A DNA stretch of 9,062 nucleotides from an uncultured Subdoligranulum sp. Its GTDB lineage: Bacteria > Bacillota > Clostridia > Christensenellales > CAG-314. How positions within the stretch are numbered: the first letter of the stretch is position 1; each line of letters opens with the position of its first letter. Shown here piece by piece: positions 5,820 to 9,062 of this stretch. A model generated the notes under the pieces. It was not told where the DNA came from. It searched no databases and saw only the letters and a program-made list of their open reading frames with translations. The translations under genes were made by a program, and so were the position numbers. Location: positions 1-9,062 of the forward strand of contig URVX01000035.1 of the NCBI GenBank assembly GCA_900551395.1, given 5' to 3'.

Positions 5820-6970
5820 TAAGCCGCCTCCCTCCCCGCTCGCTGCGCGTCGGATAAACCGCTTTCGCGCCTGTCGCTCTTTGTCGCCGCCTTAGTCAAA
5901 AACGGCAGGCTCAGCGGAACGAAATACTGCACGAAGATAAAAACGTATTTGACAAAGCCTTTTGAAACCCAATCGAATATGAACATTTCCATTTCCGTGA
6001 ACAGCGGCAGAGCTATGACCGGCACAATCATAGATATATAAACCCACCAGTTGAACTTTTCCTTTTTGTATCCCACAATCCACACGATAGAACAGTAGGC
6101 GCAATAGCTGAATATAATTATTTTGATAAATATCGAGCACATCCATATAGAGATACTCAGCCAGTCGAGACGTCCGTAGCTGTTGTTGGAAATATTGAAT
6201 TGAGACACTTTTGTTATCGCAATGCCGTTTATTTCGGACGCGTTGCCGAACAGCGCGACAAAAAGCACCACCAGCGTCATAGTCACCAAAATTCCCAACA
6301 GAAGCATCAAGCAGAGAAAAACATTGTCCTTCTTTTTCGGAGCCTCGATTTTTTCCAGAAAGAACAGCATGAACACGCTGTCGGCAAACCAAAAGGTGCC
6401 GTTTAGACTGCCTTCGAACACGGGCTTGAACCCCTCGTCGAAATATGGTCTGAGATTTGAAAAATCCGCCGAGCGCATTGAAAGGAAAATTATCGAAAGC
6501 AGCGCCATCATGACGAATACGAACAGCATTTCAGTCAGCCGCGCGACGTTGCGCACCCCCTGAACAAGCGTAACGGCGACAAGCAGAGCAATGGGGATGA
6601 TATACGCCAGCCAGTTGGTATTGATAACAAACGTCGAAGAAAACAAATCCACGCAGCCGAGCAGCAGCACCGTAACTCTCAAAAGACAGTACACCGTAAA
6701 GACAGCGAGCACTATTTTGGCTCCCACGGGAGAAAGCGTCCTGGTGAGTATTTCGTTGAGACTGAGTCCTCTTACGTTGAGATTGATTGCCCACAGCGTA
6801 AACAGAAAGCATATAAAGTCGAGAGCAAAGAGCAGCAAAAAGGACATCCAGCAGTCCCGTCCGCAAATGCTGTACATATAAGCCGGCAGGGACAGGTATT
6901 TGCCGCCGGGAATGACAATCAGCAAAATGAGCGCCAATTGCGATATTTTAACATTTTGCGCTTTAATCAT
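5819..6970 (-). CDS. gerAB: GerAB-type spore germination permease (B subunit)
   Basis: 383 residues with about ten hydrophobic segments, the layout of the GerB/endospore germination permease family in the APC transporter superfamily. The start (KISQLALILLIVIPGG) and middle (GVRNVARLTEMLFVFV, then NLRPYFDEGFKPVFEGSL) match the family pattern. In B subunits the transmembrane core is thought to hold the small-molecule germinant, such as an amino acid; the ligand here is unknown. The last 20 or so residues (RRESGLSDAQRAGREAA region) are a charged tail. The ATG at 6970 overlaps the gerAA TGA stop by four bases (ATGA), and the stop overlaps the gerAC ATG by one base, so all three genes are likely translated together. 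Gene order AA-AB-AC is the classical one. Confidence 0.92.
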   Translation of the reverse strand: MIKAQNVKISQLALILLIVIPGGKYLSLPAYMYSICGRDCWMSFLLLFALDFICFLFTLWAINLNVRGLSLNEILTRTLSPVGAKIVLAVFTVYCLLRVTVLLLGCVDLFSSTFVINTNWLAYIIPIALLVAVTLVQGVRNVARLTEMLFVFVMMALLSIIFLSMRSADFSNLRPYFDEGFKPVFEGSLNGTFWFADSVFMLFFLEKIEAPKKKDNVFLCLMLLLGILVTMTLVVLFVALFGNASEINGIAITKVSQFNISNNSYGRLDWLSISIWMCSIFIKIIIFSYCAYCSIVWIVGYKKEKFNWWVYISMIVPVIALPLFTEMEMFIFDWVSKGFVKYVFIFVQYFVPLSLPFLTKAATKSDRRESGLSDAQRAGREAA

Positions 6971-8457
6971 TTTTCCGCGCCCCCTCGTCTGTATCTGATT
7001 TTGTTGGTATTTCTGATGCTGTGCGGACGCTTTTTCAAATTCGCTATGTCTTTTTTGAGCAGCGCGTCCTGCTTGTCCTGCTCGATGCTGGGAGCAAAAG
7101 GCGCAAGATAAGGCGAGCCGAAGTCGTAAAGCCCTATCATATAGCTCAAAAGAATAAGCCCCGCAATAATAAGCCCGTAAAGCCCCATAAGCCCGCCTAC
7201 CAGCGTAAGCACGAGTCTCAGAAGCGAAAACAAAAGCGTATTGTCGGGCATGGTGTAAAGACCGATTCCCGAAAGCGCGCCTATCATGACCGCAGGCGCG
7301 CCCAGAAGCCCCGCCTTTACCGCCGCGTCGCCGAGAACAATCGCGCCTACAACGGACAAAGACAGTCCTGCAAAGCGCGGCATTCGAGAATTTGCCTCAC
7401 GCAGAATATCGAAAAGCACAAGCACTATTATCATTTCCTCCAACGGTCTGAAAGGAATGGAGCCGGTCGCGTTGATTATCGTTATCAGAAACTTCGCCGG
7501 CAAAATCTGATAATTGAAATTTTGAAGCGACACGTAAATCGCAGGTATGAGCACTGACATTATTACGCTGAAAAACCGCAGCCATCTGGCAAGCGTAGCG
7601 GTGCGGGGCGAGTCGTAATAATCCTCCGGAGACTGCATGTCTTCGATAAACAAATAAGGCAGCGTCAGCACAATCGGAGAGCCGTCCACAATCACAGCCA
7701 CGCGTCCCTCCAGCATTTTCGCAACCACGATGTCGGGCTTTTCACAGCTGCCCACCATTTTGAACAGACTCGATTTGTCGTTGTCCAAAAACTTTGCGAT
7801 GTAGCTGCTGTCGATTATGCCGTCTATGTTTATCTCGGAAATCTTTTCGTAAATCCGGTTGACTATGTTGATGTCGGCTATGCTGTCGATATAGCACACC
7901 GCAATGCTGGTTGCCGTGTACTTGCCCGCCTCCAGCGTTTTTACTTTGAAATCGGGCGTTTTGAGCCGCTTTTTCAGCAAGGTGAGATTTGTCTTGTAGC
8001 TCTCGACAAAACCCTCGCGCGGTCCCTTTGTCACGCCGCTTGTGGGCGGCTCGGTTATGCCCCGCCCTTCGGCGGTTCGCGTGTCGAAAGCGGCGCAGCG
8101 GCTCCTGTCCGGCATAAGAAACACCAGACTGTGTCCGTTGAGCAGCTTGCTTTGCATGGTTTCGAAATCGGTGACAAGCTCGGCGCCTATGCTGCTTATC
8201 GCTTTGTCCGACGCCTCCTGCGCGCTTGCCAGCCTCCCCGTCGCCGACATAAGCGGGTCGAGCACAAAGCGGCTTACGTTTATCGCGTCGCTCATGCTGT
8301 CGAGAAAAAGCACGACAAACTCGTTTTCGCCCGATTTAAGAGAACGCTGCATAAAATCGTCCTGTCCCTCGAAGGTTTCGAGCAGCCTGCCCAGATTGTC
8401 CGCGCCGCCGCCCAAGCCGCCGAAAATATTTTTCAGAAATTCCACTATATTCGACAT
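6967..8457 (-). CDS. gerAA: GerAA-type spore germination protein (A subunit)
   Basis: 496 residues from the ATG at 8457. The soluble N-terminal half carries family blocks: GPREGFVESYKTNLTLLKKRLKTP (145-168), EGRVAVIVDGSP (250-261), PEDYYD (277-282) and REANSRMPR (353-361). The C-terminal half (about 293-445) has about five hydrophobic helices, followed by a basic tail. A subunits oligomerise in the spore inner membrane and are thought to form the ion-conducting part of the germinant receptor. The frame is open back to a GTG at 8577, but that start would run through the metQ terminator and add 40 residues unlike the family, so ATG 8457 is preferred. Oddly, no Shine-Dalgarno site precedes it. 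It is first in an operon with gerAB and gerAC, with a candidate TTGACA promoter just upstream. Confidence 0.92.
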   Translation of the reverse strand: MSNIVEFLKNIFGGLGGGADNLGRLLETFEGQDDFMQRSLKSGENEFVVLFLDSMSDAINVSRFVLDPLMSATGRLASAQEASDKAISSIGAELVTDFETMQSKLLNGHSLVFLMPDRSRCAAFDTRTAEGRGITEPPTSGVTKGPREGFVESYKTNLTLLKKRLKTPDFKVKTLEAGKYTATSIAVCYIDSIADINIVNRIYEKISEINIDGIIDSSYIAKFLDNDKSSLFKMVGSCEKPDIVVAKMLEGRVAVIVDGSPIVLTLPYLFIEDMQSPEDYYDSPRTATLARWLRFFSVIMSVLIPAIYVSLQNFNYQILPAKFLITIINATGSIPFRPLEEMIIVLVLFDILREANSRMPRFAGLSLSVVGAIVLGDAAVKAGLLGAPAVMIGALSGIGLYTMPDNTLLFSLLRLVLTLVGGLMGLYGLIIAGLILLSYMIGLYDFGSPYLAPFAPSIEQDKQDALLKKDIANLKKRPHSIRNTNKIRYRRGGAEK

Positions 8458-8475
8458 ACCGTTAGTTTGCGGATT

Positions 8476-8505
8476 TAAATAGAAATTATTTACATTTTTT
8501 GTCAA
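8476..8505 (-). promoter_or_regulatory. Candidate promoter of the ger operon
   Basis: The minus strand has a perfect TTGACA (8505-8500), an 18-bp AT-rich spacer and TATTTA (8481-8476), which matches only 3 of 6 -10 bases. Transcription would start near 8469, about 12 nt before the gerAA ATG. In Bacillus, ger operons are read by forespore sigmaG; I see no clean sigmaG -35/-10 pair here, so the real promoter may differ. Confidence 0.4.
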
Positions 8506-8521
8506 CGGCTGCGTAACTTTT

Positions 8522-8562
8522 CCGCAAAAAAAAACGGCGCCCCTGACGGAAAACGCCGTTTT
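8522..8562 (-). terminator. Intrinsic terminator of metQ
   Basis: On the minus strand AAAACGGCG (8562-8554) pairs perfectly with CGCCGTTTT (8539-8531) across a 14-base loop, and the stem runs into an uninterrupted T-tract to 8525. It begins 24 bp after the metQ stop at 8587. It insulates the ger operon from metQ transcription. Confidence 0.85.
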
Positions 8563-8586
8563 GCAAGCAAAACTCACTTTTTTAAT

Positions 8587-9062
8587 TCAAACGGGCAAAA
8601 CAAAGCCGTCGTAGCGGTCGAGAATAAACTCGCGTATCTCACCGCTTGTCAACACCGCCGTCAACGCTCGGGTTATTTCGCTGTCGACGCAGTCGGGACG
8701 CACCGCCAGGATGTTCGCATACAAGTCGGCGGCTTGGCTCGAAGCGTCCTCCTGCGCAAGCCTGAGCGAAACGTCCACCTCCGCCGCCAAAGCGTAATTT
8801 CCGTTAATCACCGCCAGATCGCAGTCGGGCAGGCTCTGAGGAATCTGCTGGGCGGAAAGCTCGACGATTATGTTTCCGCGCAAGTCGAAATCGGCTTTGG
8901 TTGCGGAAAGTCCCTTCCGCTCCGCCGCGGCGGCGGAGTTTATTATTCCGTTTGCGGAAAGCAGAAAAAGCGCTCGGGCGCCGTTTGTCACGTCGTTTGG
9001 TATCGCTATGACAAGATTGGCGGCGTCTTTTGCTTGGTCAAGGCTGTCGGGCGCGGTATTCT
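8587..9062 (-). CDS. metQ: MetQ/NlpA-family methionine-binding lipoprotein, C-terminal part
   Basis: The frame is open from the right edge to a TGA at 8589-8587 and gives about 157 C-terminal residues of a family usually about 270 long. Visible signatures are VIAIPNDVTNGARAL (fragment residues 17-31), SAQQIPQSL, VINGNYALA (84-92) and a YDGFVLPV end. The PND-x-TN and INGNYA blocks line the ligand pocket in MetQ proteins, and the INGNYA Asn is needed for methionine binding in Escherichia coli MetQ. The protein would deliver methionine to the MetN-MetI ABC importer from the outer face of the membrane; those genes would be expected upstream, outside the window. The GTG at 8991 is an internal Val of the PNDVTN motif, not a start. 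A strong terminator follows, so metQ ends its operon. The lipoprotein signal is not visible because of the cut. Confidence 0.9.
   Translation of the reverse strand, partial: NTAPDSLDQAKDAANLVIAIPNDVTNGARALFLLSANGIINSAAAAERKGLSATKADFDLRGNIIVELSAQQIPQSLPDCDLAVINGNYALAAEVDVSLRLAQEDASSQAADLYANILAVRPDCVDSEITRALTAVLTSGEIREFILDRYDGFVLPV

Noticed and set aside
7021..7557. A 178-codon plus-strand frame inside gerAA
   Set aside because: It is basic and low in complexity, has no ribosome site, and is opposite a strongly conserved transmembrane region of gerAA.
8458..8577. A 40-residue N-terminal extension of GerAA from a GTG at 8577
   Set aside because: It would be translated through the metQ terminator and promoter region, adds residues unlike the family, and has no ribosome site.
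8587..8991. Reading the right-edge gene as a complete 134-residue protein starting at GTG 8991
   Set aside because: The frame continues to the window edge with conserved MetQ sequence, and the GTG codon is an internal Val of the PNDVTN motif.

Overview
The window looks like ordinary chromosomal DNA from a spore-forming, Clostridia-type member of the Firmicutes. Three things support this: a complete tricistronic gerA-type spore germination operon, the rpsF-ssb-rpsR core operon, and strong purine-rich Shine-Dalgarno sites with sigmaA-like promoters. Base composition looks near half G+C by eye (not computed). I saw no insertion sequence, prophage, CRISPR array, tRNA or rRNA, and no gene-free stretch longer than about 170 bases.

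Layout, left to right. (a) 1-120, minus: the first 40 codons of a membrane-anchored protein that runs off the left edge, with its own promoter overlapping the stop codon of the next gene. (b) 178-2688, minus: an 836-residue MMPL/RND-type membrane transporter. (c) 2857-3474, plus: a small membrane protein resembling an ECF-transporter substrate-binding (S) component, divergent from the MMPL gene across a 168-bp region that holds two promoters and a 9-bp-arm inverted repeat. (d) 3495-3523: a bidirectional terminator between convergent genes. (e) 3534-4512, minus: rpsF-ssb-rpsR (ribosomal protein S6, single-stranded DNA-binding protein, ribosomal protein S18). (f) 4589-4617: a terminator whose hairpin also contains the -35 box of the rpsF promoter. 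(g) 4635-8457, minus: gerAA-gerAB-gerAC with overlapping stop and start codons. (h) 8522-8562: the terminator of the next gene. (i) 8587-9062, minus: the C-terminal part of a MetQ/NlpA-type methionine-binding protein, cut by the right edge.

How the genes work together. GerAA, GerAB and GerAC should form one germinant receptor in the spore inner membrane; the 4-nt and 1-nt overlaps suggest coupled translation. S6 and S18 bind each other in the 30S platform and share an operon with SSB; the rpsF leader contains a CCG-bearing hairpin that could be an S6:S18 autoregulatory site. The MMPL transporter and the ECF S-like protein share a control region but no obvious common substrate.

I found no convincing undescribed system. 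The points most worth checking are the missing lipobox in the GerAC-like protein, the rpsF promoter nested in the ger terminator, the inverted repeat over the MMPL -35 box, and the gerAA start, which lacks a Shine-Dalgarno site.
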